The notes beneath the pieces were generated by a model. The model saw only the letters and a program-made list of their open reading frames with translations, searched no databases and was not told the DNA's origin. Of a stretch of DNA of 64,000 bases, positions 12,317 through 25,300 are shown piece by piece (position 1 is the stretch's first letter; the number at the start of each line of letters is the position of its first letter). Origin of the DNA: Eremophila alpestris peregrina (Eukaryota > Chordata > Aves > Passeriformes > Alaudidae); the NCBI GenBank assembly GCA_009792885.1, contig WMCF01000009.1:1217054-1281053 (forward strand), written 5' to 3'. The translations under genes and the position numbers were made by a program.

Positions 12317-15219
12317 CTGCAGAAAAATTAAAGAAAATAGTTTTTAAAAAAAAAAACCCAGAGAAAACATTGCAAGATAGACTATACATAGCAGTGTCAT
12401 ACATTTAAGCATCTGTCATACTAAAAGGGGCAAAACCAAATACAGAATTCAAAAAAACCAACAGATCGCCAAGGGGGGAATGTCAGGTCAAAACCATTTC
12501 AAGTCCAAAGAACTGTTACAGAAATACTTGTTACACATTTGACAGCTGTTACATTTCATGAAGCCTCCACTTTTCTTGAAGAGTATTTCTATTTTAGCTT
12601 TAAGGCCTTCAGTATTTAATTCTCTGTTATAAATGGGTGTGATAATCCCATATATTTGTACTGGGTACTCCTTCCCACATTTTAGGAGTTTTTTGTTGTT
12701 ATTTTGTTCTTTTAAATACACCAAGATGATAGGTCAGGATGCTACATTCCTTCAAGGTAAGGAATATAAATTTAAATAAATACATTTGTTTTAGTATTAA
12801 GCTTTTCATAGATCCAATGATGGACTATTTTCTAATATTTACATGTCTAACATTCTTCATTCCTTATTGGGAGGAGAGGGTAAGAATTGGTAAATTCCTT
12901 GTATTTTCATCCCAAATTTACATCAGTTTTCACTTATCTAGTAAACAAAACATTCACTTTGAAGTGCTACTGCAAAGCCTGGCAGTGTGCTGGCTGCCTT
13001 CACAGCCAAGTCCTTTGTCTCCTCCCTTCCCCCAAAGGGAGAGAACAAATAAATGCCAGAGATGCCACAAACCCCTTGGGATTTACAAGAATGTGTAGAT
13101 TAACTCAGTTTCGGCTAAGCTCAGGTATGTTGAGCTAGTAGGGTCAGCCTGACCATCCTGGGGAGCTCTGGGGAAGGGAGAGGGGACAAGAGAGAACGGT
13201 TGAGACTTAGAAGGTCTCGACTGCATTTTGGTACACCAAAGCAGCCAAAATAGGTGTCTTGTGTTCAAACACTTAGTTCTACCTCACATTTTAATTGCTC
13301 AATAATGGCCTCTCTCAGAAAAAAATGCTTAACATTTTAAGCCCTTTTTATAACAGTTGAATAACAGTGGAGTCCTGAAGCAAAACAAGTTTTAGAGATG
13401 TTCCTGTCTAGCAATAAAATCAAGAGCTTTCCTTTTCGCCCCCAAATCCTTTTAAAATACACTCCTTTCCCTAACACCACCACCTACCCAGGCCTGCAGC
13501 GAGTTTTACATCTTGAAATGCTCTTCCCAGCAGGCTTTGTTTAAGACACAGGTCACAGCACAAAGCCACCATGCCCAAACTGCACCCCATGAGGAGGTGT
13601 CACCCCAAAACCACAGCGACGGTGAGATCAAGCAACAAACGTGATTTGGCCAGAAAATAGAAACAGGTCTTAATTTTGTAGCATTTCTCAGCTGCTTTCA
13701 CTCTCTCTCAAGCAAGTAGGAGAAGATTTCAGCATTTGATCATATAAATAGGCAAGGAAGGGAGAACGAAAACCCAAACCACACACAACTCTGTTAAGGT
13801 TTCATTTTCAATAAAGCAGGGAAAGTCAGGAGCTGCTTCACCGTAATAGGGAGGGCAGAAAATTCCCTTGAAGGCTGCAAAATTTTCCTTAGACACTCAG
13901 CAGCGATACTGCTGCAAAACAGTCACCCTAAAGTAGTGAAACACTGCTCTGAAACATCAAAATAATCTCACACAGCAACCTGAAACTTGGAAGTAGGATA
14001 TAAAGGGGGATGTTCATTCAATATTAAAAATACCGGGAAATTTTCATACAGCAAAACCCCAAGCCACAAAATTGGCAGCCAATACACTATTCAATGTGCT
14101 TCACACTCTGTAGTGCCATTACTCCCTCACACTTGTAGATTCAAATTAAAATTCATGAGGTTCGTAGCAAGGAGTGTCATTCACAGACGGATCTGAGCCC
14201 AATAGCCCTGCCACCACACCAACAGCAGGTCTCACCCCAGCCCCACGCCCAGGTTTGGTCACCAATGCTCACACTGAACTGGGTACATCCTCTGATGAGG
14301 AGGGGGTGGGGGGAAGTCCTTTCCAGAAACACTTGTATAAGTTTCACAAAACTACCACCTCACGTTTCATTTCAGAGGGAAAACCTACATAATCTTCTCT
14401 ACTGCTCAACACCTGAAAGACTGACAAAAAACCAAAAAAGCAATCTGTGCTTTTAATCATCTAATGTTGAGCACTAGCACAAGGTTTGGCATTGGCTTTT
14501 TTTCTTCCCCTTGTGACTTCAAGGGACTGAAAAGTTTGATACAATTTAAAACTTTAGCTGGCCAACATTTGTAGTGCAGAAATAACTTGAACATCCTGAA
14601 AGGGAGAAGGAAAGGAGACGAGCAAGGAAGAAATGCCACCTTAAAATTACTAATTCCCCTGCCATATTCATAAACAGCAAAAGAAAAAGGCAAGCTGAGT
14701 ACAAAACAGGTACAGTCCTGTTGTGCACCTCAATTTATGGCAATAGTGAGACACCTATTGTACAAAACTGAAAGGTTACTTCAGAAGTACAAGAATAGCT
14801 ATAAACACACCATTTAATTAGGAACTATTTGTACCTTCATCAGTTTCTTGGCTGCAACCAATTTTAACTTATCACCTACTGCACAAGTTTGAAATCTGGT
14901 GTTTACTGATGCATGTGAATTTTTTTTTCTTTTTTTGCATTATTTCTGTATCACAATTAGCCATAGGGAAAAAATATAATTGAATAAGGCTTTGCATGGC
15001 CAAGAGAGGAATCACACAGAACCAGCATAAGAGATCACAGACACATTTGAGATTTGCCATTTCTTTCACTATTAGTCCCTATCTAAGAAGTCCAAATATA
15101 TTCCTTAAGAATGCCTAGAAGTACACAAAGCTTGTCCCCCTTTCCCCCTCTGCACACAGGAAGGATAGCCAGAAATGACCGAGCTGTTTTTGTGTTGGCA
15201 GGAGCAGCAAGCAGACACA

Positions 15220-15375
15220 GCGCCCATCTCCCACGTGCTGCCCGAAGTTGCGGATGCGGCTCCGGCTCGGAGATCGCTCCTCCCGATCCCTCCCGCGCAG
15301 CTCCCCGCTGCAGGGCAGCGCCAGGGATTCCGCAGGCACTCTCCCTACTGCTTCCACGCGAGCCCGCAGAAAGCC
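15220..15375. other. Small CpG-rich patch in IGF2BP3 intron 2
   Basis: A localised rise in GC and CpG (many CG steps in about 150 bp) sits in otherwise AT-rich intron sequence. It includes a CACGTG at 15233-15238. Overlapping open frames up to 163 codons across this patch look compositional and have no recognisable domain. It could be an intronic enhancer, an alternative promoter or a decayed CpG island. Confidence 0.5.
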
Positions 15376-18300
15376 AGCTCCCAAAAGCCTCAAGAAAAAT
15401 CCCAAACCAAATACAAAAGAGTAGCAAAGGATAAGGGACAACGCTGGGTCCCGACTGAATCGAACAGAGCAGCAACAAGCTTCCACGAGGATGCGTTCTG
15501 ACTTCGGCAAGCACTCTTTTGCACAGGGTCTAAACTGCACATAATAGGTGGGGAAAGGAAAGGGAAAAGTATAGAGTATCTTCCTGGAAACGCACTCCCA
15601 TCTCAAACAGTTAGCTCCTTCAGGATGCTTTCCATCTTCCTCATGACCCTGTTTTCTTCAGCAAAGTAGAAATATGCAAAGATCCTATAGCTTTTTCATC
15701 CCCGGCAGCAGAACCCCACAGGGGGTTTTGTTATCTGCTTTGAAACTATCTCAAGTTCTGTTACTTTATGACTACTTGCACTCACACCAAGCAGGCAAAA
15801 CAAGAAATAGTCATTTCTCATCCCATGAAGGTATTTTATTACAGTAGTTCCATTTAATATTTACCCCACCTACCCTTAAATCCTTAGGAAAACCCTGCCA
15901 GCATCTCTCATCAATGTGATTCACGTAAGCCTTGTGTATGCACTTTTTCCAGTTTAAGCAGATTTCTTAGTTCGTTTCTCCCCTTCTAAACAGGCATTGC
16001 AAATAGATGTCAACTGAAAAAAGCCTGGGCAAATTAGGTTTGTGCTCTGTATCATACCAAGGTTTTGGAAAGCTGCTTATGTTCACACCATGTGAACAGA
16101 TATTCTCACTTGTTTCTCTTTTTCAAAGATACCAAATAAAAAGTGTTTTGGGTAAGAAGAAAAGAGGCTTCTCTGGTTTCTGTGCAAGGTTAGTCCATAA
16201 GCAATTGTTTGGCAATAATTCACTTTTCTTAAGAGGAACTGCACCCATTCTGGTTTTTCTTTTCAGGTACTATCCAGGTAACAGGATTCAGTTACTTTAA
16301 GCCACTGATGACAACCATATGCCAACATATTTATTTTGGGGATGTTAAGACAAAGAGCCTTGTATTTGGGGGACATAAATATCTCTGCAACACTGAAAGC
16401 AAGCAAAACAAGCAGCCACCATTGTGCCCCCTCAGCAGGCAAGCAGCATATTTGTGCTACACGTGTGTGCAGAGACAGCAAGGGCAAAGTACCATAAAGA
16501 TGGATAATTTACTAAAAGCCATTTTAGTGATCTCTGAAGGGGCAAACTCTCTTAAATCAATACACAGAACAAACATGCACGGGGCACCCAGTGCTCCCAA
16601 CCCACAAGAACTCTGCACACATCAGAAACAATACTAAACATGTCTTATAAAAAAGGTGGTGGGAAAAAAAATGTTAAAATTGTGGCTTTTCTTCTTCATT
16701 TCTTTTATGCATACCCTTTCATTCCCTCTCTGCCCTCAATATATATACCAGGATTTTTTTTTTCTTCAATATATCAAGTTCCCTTTTAGTTAAAAGGGTG
16801 TCAAAATTGTCTATTTCTGTATCTCTGTATTAAGTCTCACTATACACTTTCACTAATACAATTTCACTCTATGCTTTATATGACACTTACCAAAGGCAAG
16901 CCACATCAGATTACACCTCCTTTTAGGGGGAAATAATTTTAAATAAGAGACGATAGACAATTATAAAACAAAGAACTATAAAGTACCATGCTTTTGCTCA
17001 CAGTCCCAAAATTTTTTTTAATCTCATAGTTGTGTCCAAATTTTACCTTTTCAGAGGGGAAAAAAATTCAAGTATCAAAGTGACTGCTCTTCCACACAAT
17101 TGTACCTACACTCTTACCAGACCTTCTCACCATCCTCCCTCCCTTCCCAGAGACATGCTGCCTCCTACTCCTTAATTCCCATTTCTCAACAATAACACCA
17201 CTTAATAAATAGTCTCTTATTTCAGCAGCCATATGAACTACACACAACATTAATGCCTTAAACCCACAGAGCACAAACATACTCCTTTTAAACATGAACC
17301 TGTGGAAAAAGACTTCAACATGTTCGAGAGGAGATCAAGTGAACATTGGCAATGTCAGTCCATTCAACTGTTTGAACTCAATACCTATGGGACAGAAAGC
17401 AAATGGTCTAACTCTTCCACTCTTAAGAGCATGCAAAGAGCAAATTGTGCTTGTTCATTTCCTCTGTCCTAGGGCTGTACTGCCGTGCTGGTTACCTGGA
17501 AGAAGCCTTGGCATGTCACACCAAGCTGCAGAGTTTGCCAATACCCAGCACAGCCTCCCAGCTGGTGGTGCCCCAGCTCTGACAGCTCCACGTGACACCA
17601 CAGCAAAACCACTCACCAAAGCCACCATTTCTCTCCCTGAGCACCAAAGAACAGCACAAAGACAAAAACTGTCAGTTCTCAGGCTTACTTCACTGACAAT
17701 CCAAACTGAACATAGCTGGAGATGAAATGTTAAAAAAAAAAACCACACCACACAGCAAAAAACCTTCTATGGAGTGTAGGTAACGCCATACGATAAGAAA
17801 TGACTTCTGTATGAAAAAGTCCTGACAGGAACAGCCATAGAAACAAACAAACATAGCAGCTCTTATAGCCAAATGGAAAACTGCTGGTAATCAACTGAAT
17901 TTATAGGGGAAGGGGAAGAGGTGTCTTATTGTTTACTCTGCAACCAGCAAAATAAAAACAGGCAAGGCAAATCCCACACAAAAGCTACCCCCACACAGAG
18001 TTCATTAGTTTCTCCCCCTCGGGTTGCTTCAAGTAGCTGATGCTTGGGCACAACAGAGTGAATCAGTGTTTTCAATGCTCTTCTAGTGGGAAGAAAAAAA
18101 AAGAAGCCAAGTTTACAGGACAAAATAAATAATCCTGAACTCTCAATTCCAATCAGTATGGTTGAGGGGAAAAAGCAGTAGTTTTCTAGTTTAAGAGTGA
18201 GGGAGGAGGAATTGTCATTATTTTCTTCATGGTAAATGTAGGTAACGATACAGACTGAGCCACTGGAGTGGCTTGTCCTGCAAGAGGTTCAGCAGTCTCT

Positions 18301-19074
18301 GCCTGCCCACTTTCACACTGAAATTTCATGGGCTTAAGCAATCTTTTCACTCTAAATTGTTCACATTTGATTCCCAAAAGTACCTTACAAACAGTAGTAA
18401 GTCCATTCAAAGCTTATTGAATGGACATTCTAAGCCATCTTTTTCTACAAAATTTTGGGTGCTTAGACTCATGCAATTATATCTCAATGTGTTTTTCCTA
18501 AAAAGTAGTTCGGATAAATACAAAACCTAAGGGTCCCACTTCTTACCTAAAATGAAGGTATTCTGAACTTCTTTCAAAAACTAACTCAAGTTCAGTTACC
18601 TGACAAACAGAGGTGTTTATACCACTTATATTAAAAGGTATTTAATTTCTCATATATATTACAAGGCACACTGACGACACAGTTACTACATTTTTATAAA
18701 TCAAGCCTTTAGCTTGTGAAACAACCAGTTCATCTTGAACTTAACCTAGCAGAAGAAAGGAGAAAGGTTTCAAACACTGACTAGTTAAGAAACATCACCA
18801 CTTTTTATGTCTACACACTGATCTGGTCATCACAACACTTGAAGAGGAAATGTTACTGCTCCAATTTCAGACCCAATTCCGCAATTCAAGCAGACAAAAC
18901 TTGGCTAAGCCACAGGCAAACTGCAGCAATACTTCTCTTCGTGTTGACTCATTTAATCCCAGACCCAGATTTAAAAGCAGTCTGCACTACCACTCTAGAA
19001 TAAGGATTTTCCATAAAATGCAGACAAAGAAAATTTTTTCTCAAAGCTCCTAACTACACTTTCCCCCTTTCATC

Positions 19075-19375
19075 TCGCACACACAGCCCAGCAAAGCAGC
19101 CGCTCCGGAGAGGTGCATGATCTCGGCATTCAGAGTGAAAACACAACTCCTGAACTACCTCACAGACCCCTCTGTGCTGCTGATCGAATTTCCTAGCGGT
19201 GCCCGCAAAGCTCGGGGTTTGTTTGCTGCCTCTCCCCGGGGCGAGAGCCACGCCCGCAGCCGCCAGCCCAGCACGGCACCGGGCTGTGCTCCCCTCGCAG
19301 GGCTGGCCCGAGTGCTCAGAGAGAACCTGCACCTCTGTGAACGGGCTGGCGGCTCCGCAAGTACGGCCAGGAGCT
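19075..19375. other. Second CpG-rich patch in IGF2BP3 intron 2
   Basis: About 300 bp are enriched in GC and CpG compared with the flanks, including CCGGGGCGAGAGCCACGCCC, a GC-box-like CCACGCCC segment. Open frames of 90-115 codons on both strands have no recognised family. Like the patch at 15.3 kb, it may be a regulatory element or internal promoter of IGF2BP3. The sequence alone does not decide this. Confidence 0.45.
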
Positions 19376-22300
19376 CCTTATGGGCACATCCCAGTCACAT
19401 CGTGCACAACAGGCAGATCAAGCAGCATAAGCAGCTCTCGTGTTTACATGGATTACCTGGATAGTAAGTAAGCTCTCACCTGTTATCATTTGATTTAGGA
19501 TTTTAGCTCAACATTGCTTTGCATCACGAATTAGACCAAAATCTTCTATTCATTATTTGTGAATTCCCTTGAGTGGACCATTAAGGCATTTAAAAAAGAA
19601 AATGAAGATTCTGCCATTATCATATTAATGTTGAATTTCTCATTAAAAAAAAAAACCTTTCAATTTTCATGTGTTGTTAATAGAAAAGGCTGCTAAGATT
19701 TATTTTTAATGAAGAAATAAACACTGCTTTAAATCTAACAGGAAGTTTTAGTGTCCTTTAGAAAAATGGGCCTAAAAATCTTTGTGGCTTGTGACATTTA
19801 TGATTGGGTGTGTTTTATCTCTGGTTTCTCCCCCTCTTTTTAGGGTAGGGTTATATGCTGATTTTTTCCTAAATACCACATTTTCTCTTTCCCTCCTTCT
19901 CTGAGCAGGGGTCTCTATTCCTTAAACAACTGTCCTATGGAGCTCATTTTGTTGACCAAACTATGTCAAGCTATGGTCACTTGTCATTTATTCTCTCACC
20001 ACACAACTAACTTGCAACCAGCTGGGATGTGGATAAAAGTGAAAACACTCATGAGGTGCATGAAAGATTGAAAATAAACACCTTTAAAAGTAAAAGGACT
20101 TCTAAACATGCAAAAATATTTTCTTTACTTAATGTCCTTAATGGGACATGGCACTCAGCTTTTATCTTTCTTCTCCCCACCCCTCATTTTCTTCAGCCAC
20201 CAAAATAGCCAAAGGCTTCTTGTCTTCCCATCACCTGTTCTCCTAGTGCCCACAGGGCTACTTGGAGCACTCACTATTTCCATTACGAGCCAGCTATGAA
20301 AATCTACATCAGCTGTAAGAAGCAGCCCCAGACTGAAATTTGCATAGGGTTCCCCTGCAGTATATGGCCATGTAAGGGGCTAGGGAGCAGTAGGTTACAA
20401 AAAAATTTTCTTTTCTCTCTTTCCCCCCCCCCTTAATTTCCAGTGAATTCAGCTTCCGTTAAAGAGCCCAAGCAGCAAAAAGAAATGGTGAAGGATACTT
20501 CACAGCCCTTTCTGAAGCAAAAAAAAAAAGGTACCAGGACTGCAATAATGAAAAAGCCAACAAGATACTTTGTTCTAAGCAAGTGCTGGATAAAGCCTCA
20601 CAAGTGCTTTTATTTTGCACATCTTGCCTACTACCACCTCTTACTCAGCAGGAGTTTGCAAACCAGTTAGAAATCCAGTGGAAATAAGTGATACATAGCA
20701 CGTACTATGCAAAATTTTGGCAACTTTTTTTTTTGGTATGGGAGGTATGGCACCAGATTAGATCTCATCTAACAATAACTCAGTGATTCACCCTTCTCAG
20801 ACTGAAATATCCAAATAAAATTAGCAGCACTCGTAGACTAATTCAGTAGCCACCATGCTGCTGTGACCAACTGCTCCACCACGAGCCTGAGTGTGCAGAG
20901 AGCATGGGAAAGGCTTCCCAGATTCCTCACTCCACAACCATAGACAGGGAGCCCAACCAGTTTTGGTCTCTTTCAGGTCACACTTCAGTGAAATTACAGT
21001 TGTTCATACTCAATTTGAGTTCACTCTATGCTCCAGATTAAACAAATCCAGTTCTGGCTGGGGGGGCAGGTCTGGAGAGGAAACAAAATGGCAGGAGTTG
21101 CTCCTCCTGTACACTTAAAATATTTAATTGCAATATCTCTGTTACACAATCTCAGCATTTGCTACTTTTTTTGCTATCAAATATCAGATTTAAAACATTC
21201 CGTTTGAGAAGAAGCTACTGCAGGACTTAAACTGAGGGTGGCATTAGGGTGGTTCAGGGATTCCTCCCACCTCACCATCACCTCTCTGTTTCACCCCACA
21301 CGCCCAGTTTTTAAAGAAAAGCCTGTTTGCTGCAGGCTGCTTTAAAAACACTGGCACAAATTAACGCCCCATTCCTGAAAAGATTTCTGTAAAGGAAGAT
21401 TCCTGTGAGGTCTAGAAAATGGAAGCACAAACACTCATACTGCTGAAAACACCACCTAATTTCCAAAAGCTTATGTGCTGTAACTAGAATAAGTGAAATA
21501 TCTTCTTAGTCTGATTCTAAGTATGCATGTGAACTTCAGCTACCACACTGGCTCCCTGACATTTTCAAGTCTCTTCCACGATATAAAGGGACAGCAATAA
21601 GGGCAAACAACTTCATTTAGGCAACTATATATATAATGATATCTAAAAATATTAATAGTCCTACTGCTTAAAAGACCAAAATAAACTAAAAGTAAAATTA
21701 ACAAGTGCACAGAGCAAACCAACACTTCCAAATGTGAAGCCACAGGTTTCAAGCTCTTACCATTGTTTAGAGCCACCCAAAGTATTCAGAGTGTGTGTGC
21801 ACATGCACTCATGGCTTTCAGTCTGCATCCATACTGACTGAAACTTCCACTTTCATGGCTGTTTTTCAAAAATACATACATTAATCAGCTTTGCAGGAGG
21901 ACAGCTTACACTGACATGATAATTGAGCATTTGAAAGATACTATGCTTATCATCTGATGTTGCAGCAAAGCCTAGCAATGACCTGCAGTAATTTGCTCAA
22001 ATGACAAAACACTTTTTTTAATTAAAAAAAAAACTACCTTTCAATCTCAAGACAAAACAAGAAAAAAATTTAAAAGTACTGGAAAGACAAATTGTTTCTT
22101 TTAAATCTTCTAGACCACACTAACAGGAAAACAGTAGAATACTCCACCAGCTTGACATCAGAAATGTCAAATTTACTGTACATTTCCTACTATCTTTAAA
22201 ATAAATAAGTTCTTCTGTCTCGATAGCTTCAGTACAATAAAGCGTCATTAACACAAGTTTAAAACAAACTTTTTAAGTATAAATTGACCCATGCTGTAGC

Positions 22301-25300
22301 CAAGACTGCAGGGATACCAATTCTCACTTTGGTGCTCTAGTCATTATTTCACTAGTACACTTTGTTGAACTAATGGAATGCCAGCAAGAAGAGCACTCAA
22401 GTGCTGTCCCTTACTAATGGCAATTCCACGTGGCCTTAAACTGATTAAGTGATCTAAATCAGATGAGATATAACACCTTCACCAGAGGAGTGCTGGAGCC
22501 CGCAGGATTTGCACTATCACCACCAAACAGCTTCTCTTCCTTTCTCTGGCCCTGTCAAAAACTCATCAAAAGTGACCACCCTGCTGTTGGACTTGTCATT
22601 TTTGTGCTGAATGTCAATGGATGCAGAAATTTCTTTTTTAAATGCTATTGCTGCTTCCATATTTCTGTTACTTGTAAAGAGAAACAAATTTGGTGCATGG
22701 TTTTCAAACATTATTTTCACTTTTTTAGTAATTTTCTCTGAAGAATTCTCCTCGACAAATTCAATGCTATTCAATTACACAAAAATTTTGTGAAGAGAAC
22801 AGCACCAAATGAAATTATTTCATAGCTGTACTTTCAGAAAAAAGTAACATTATTTAGAAGATTTGCACGTTCTCCCCTAAAAAAATTTAATACTCTTAAA
22901 GTATAGAATGCACCATCCTTCAGCTCGTACTTAGAACTAAAGAGACACACCTTGCACACATACACAATATTTTTTAAGATTAAGGTGCGATCTAAAGACT
23001 GGTTACTGAAAAAAATTTAGCTTTTTAATTTGCATGTTCTAAGTTGAATTTATGCAGTAATAGCCATGCAAATTTGTCTTTTTCCCTTTTTTTTTTGCAA
23101 TAAGTGTGGTCAGGGTAAGTATATCTACACAAGTAAATCCCCATGCACAGTAAATAATTTGTACTGCCATAGTTAAAGCATCACAGACTGTGTGTAAAGA
23201 GTCTTTTGCAATACTTTATATTTACTTAATAGAAATGCTGTTAATTATATCTTGCATTAAACTTCATTTTTAAGAATTACCAAAACAATCTTCTGGGCTT
23301 TTGTCATAGCAGCTTTGATTAGTGCACACAGGCTTACATAGTATAATATATGAAAGCAATCCCTGAGCTTTCATACCAGGGCTTGATTAAAGCCTTAGTG
23401 TATCATTTCATTCTGTTCAACTGGAAAAGTCAACAACTGAAATTCAATTGTTCACTGACTTTAAATTATGCAACATTTCAATTCTACAATTTCTTTCAAA
23501 GGAAAGTTATGTTGAAAAATTGCTTGTATGTAAGAGGTGTAAGTGTATTTTCTTCAGCAATCTTTACAGTTAATATACAATAATTTCCCCCACATTAGTA
23601 ATACTATTAAAAAATCTGCCCTGACTTCTGGTAGTGGTATATAGAGCAATTATAGGATAAGTACTATCACCTTTTAAATAATTTCATTATTTTTAATTTC
23701 TTTTTCACAGAAAACAGGATATAGAACAGGTTTTGAGGATGAATATCACATACAGCACTGACTTTTTCACAGTAACTGTAGATTTGAATACGCTGCCACA
23801 ACCAGAGAACAAAAAATAGAGTTTGCATTTCTGCACTGGAATGTACACTCTTTACAGAGTATTTAACATTGACATTATTTTAGTTCACTTCATATTAAAC
23901 TAAGCAAAATTGTAATTTTGGATTAGTTACTGTTAAAGAAGAGGAAAGGCTTATATCATGTTTCAGCTAACAGTTAAATCATACGTATGATTTATAACTT
24001 AATCATCATTAACATCAAGATTATTTGCATTTAGTAAGTTGCAGTTTCCAAAGGCATGGCATTTTGCAGGGTATTTAAATCAAGATTATGAACAAAGTTC
24101 ATATGAATGAAGATGATAATTTTTGACCACATTTAATAAATTATTTAGCAGATAATTAGTTTGAATTTAGTTTGTATACAGATGTGCAAGCTTATTATCA
24201 CACCAAGACAGTAATTACTATCTTATTTTTACAATCATATGGTACTGATTTATAAACAGAGATACCTAAATTAGGTGGTACTTGCCCCCACAAATAGATG
24301 GAGTTGCTTTTACCTTAGAGCACAGCTTAGTATGGTTTAAATATGCCTTTCAGAGCTTCTTAATTCAGCCATTCCAGGTGCATATAGATATACCAAACAA
24401 CTGAGGATTTAAGAATATTTTTAAAAGGGCTGGAGAAAGTTAAAATAGCAAATTAAAAAAAAAACTTAAGAAGACACTGGTGTTGTAAGATAATCAACCA
24501 CAGATATAAATCATCCTTCTTTGGGGGTTGCTAACCACTTTTTGCTAACTTTTTGTGTGCCTTCTTTTCTCCCCATCATCATCCCCCCAAAATTCAGCTT
24601 ATTTCAAAGGATGCTGGCACCATCTTCGTGCCTAGTGCTGGACTCTGCAGTGAGACAAAACTACCAGTAACAACCACAACTGGAGCTACCAAAAGCACCA
24701 AAACAAAGCAATTGCACCCTCCCTCTCCTCACCCAGACCTCAAAAACATGCTTTAATACTTCACAACCACATGCACATAATACACAGAGAGCAAGGGAAG
24801 TTCACACGGCAGAATGTTAGAGGAAAAAGAGGTCAGGACACCTCCCCAGCACCCCCAAACCAGCCCAAGCTCTCCTCACCTTGCCCCAGTCTGAACAGGT
24901 AGGTGACACACCAGAGCCACTTCCAGAAAACTATTGCTGCCAAATGCCATTTGTTCCCCTGGAATTTGCAGGCTTTTGTAATGGTAAGACATAACTAAGG
25001 TTTGGACAGACTTTTCCATACTTTGCCCTTTTTTTTTCCTTTCACTGCCCTTTTCTCCCAAAGGTGCCACCCAAAATGATACATCTGGCGACACAAGTGG
25101 GAACTGTGTCTAAGAGAGGCTTTCTGAAATGCAAAATCACATGTGATTTCCACCGACAGCCTCTAGCTTAGAAAGTTAAAATTAACTTCAACTTTCATTT
25201 GAAAAGCCGTTTTTTGAGGTGCTCCAGCAGGAAACACAGCACTGCTATACCACAGGGGACTAACACAGCCACAGGTGTGGTGCTGGGTCTGAACAGAAGG

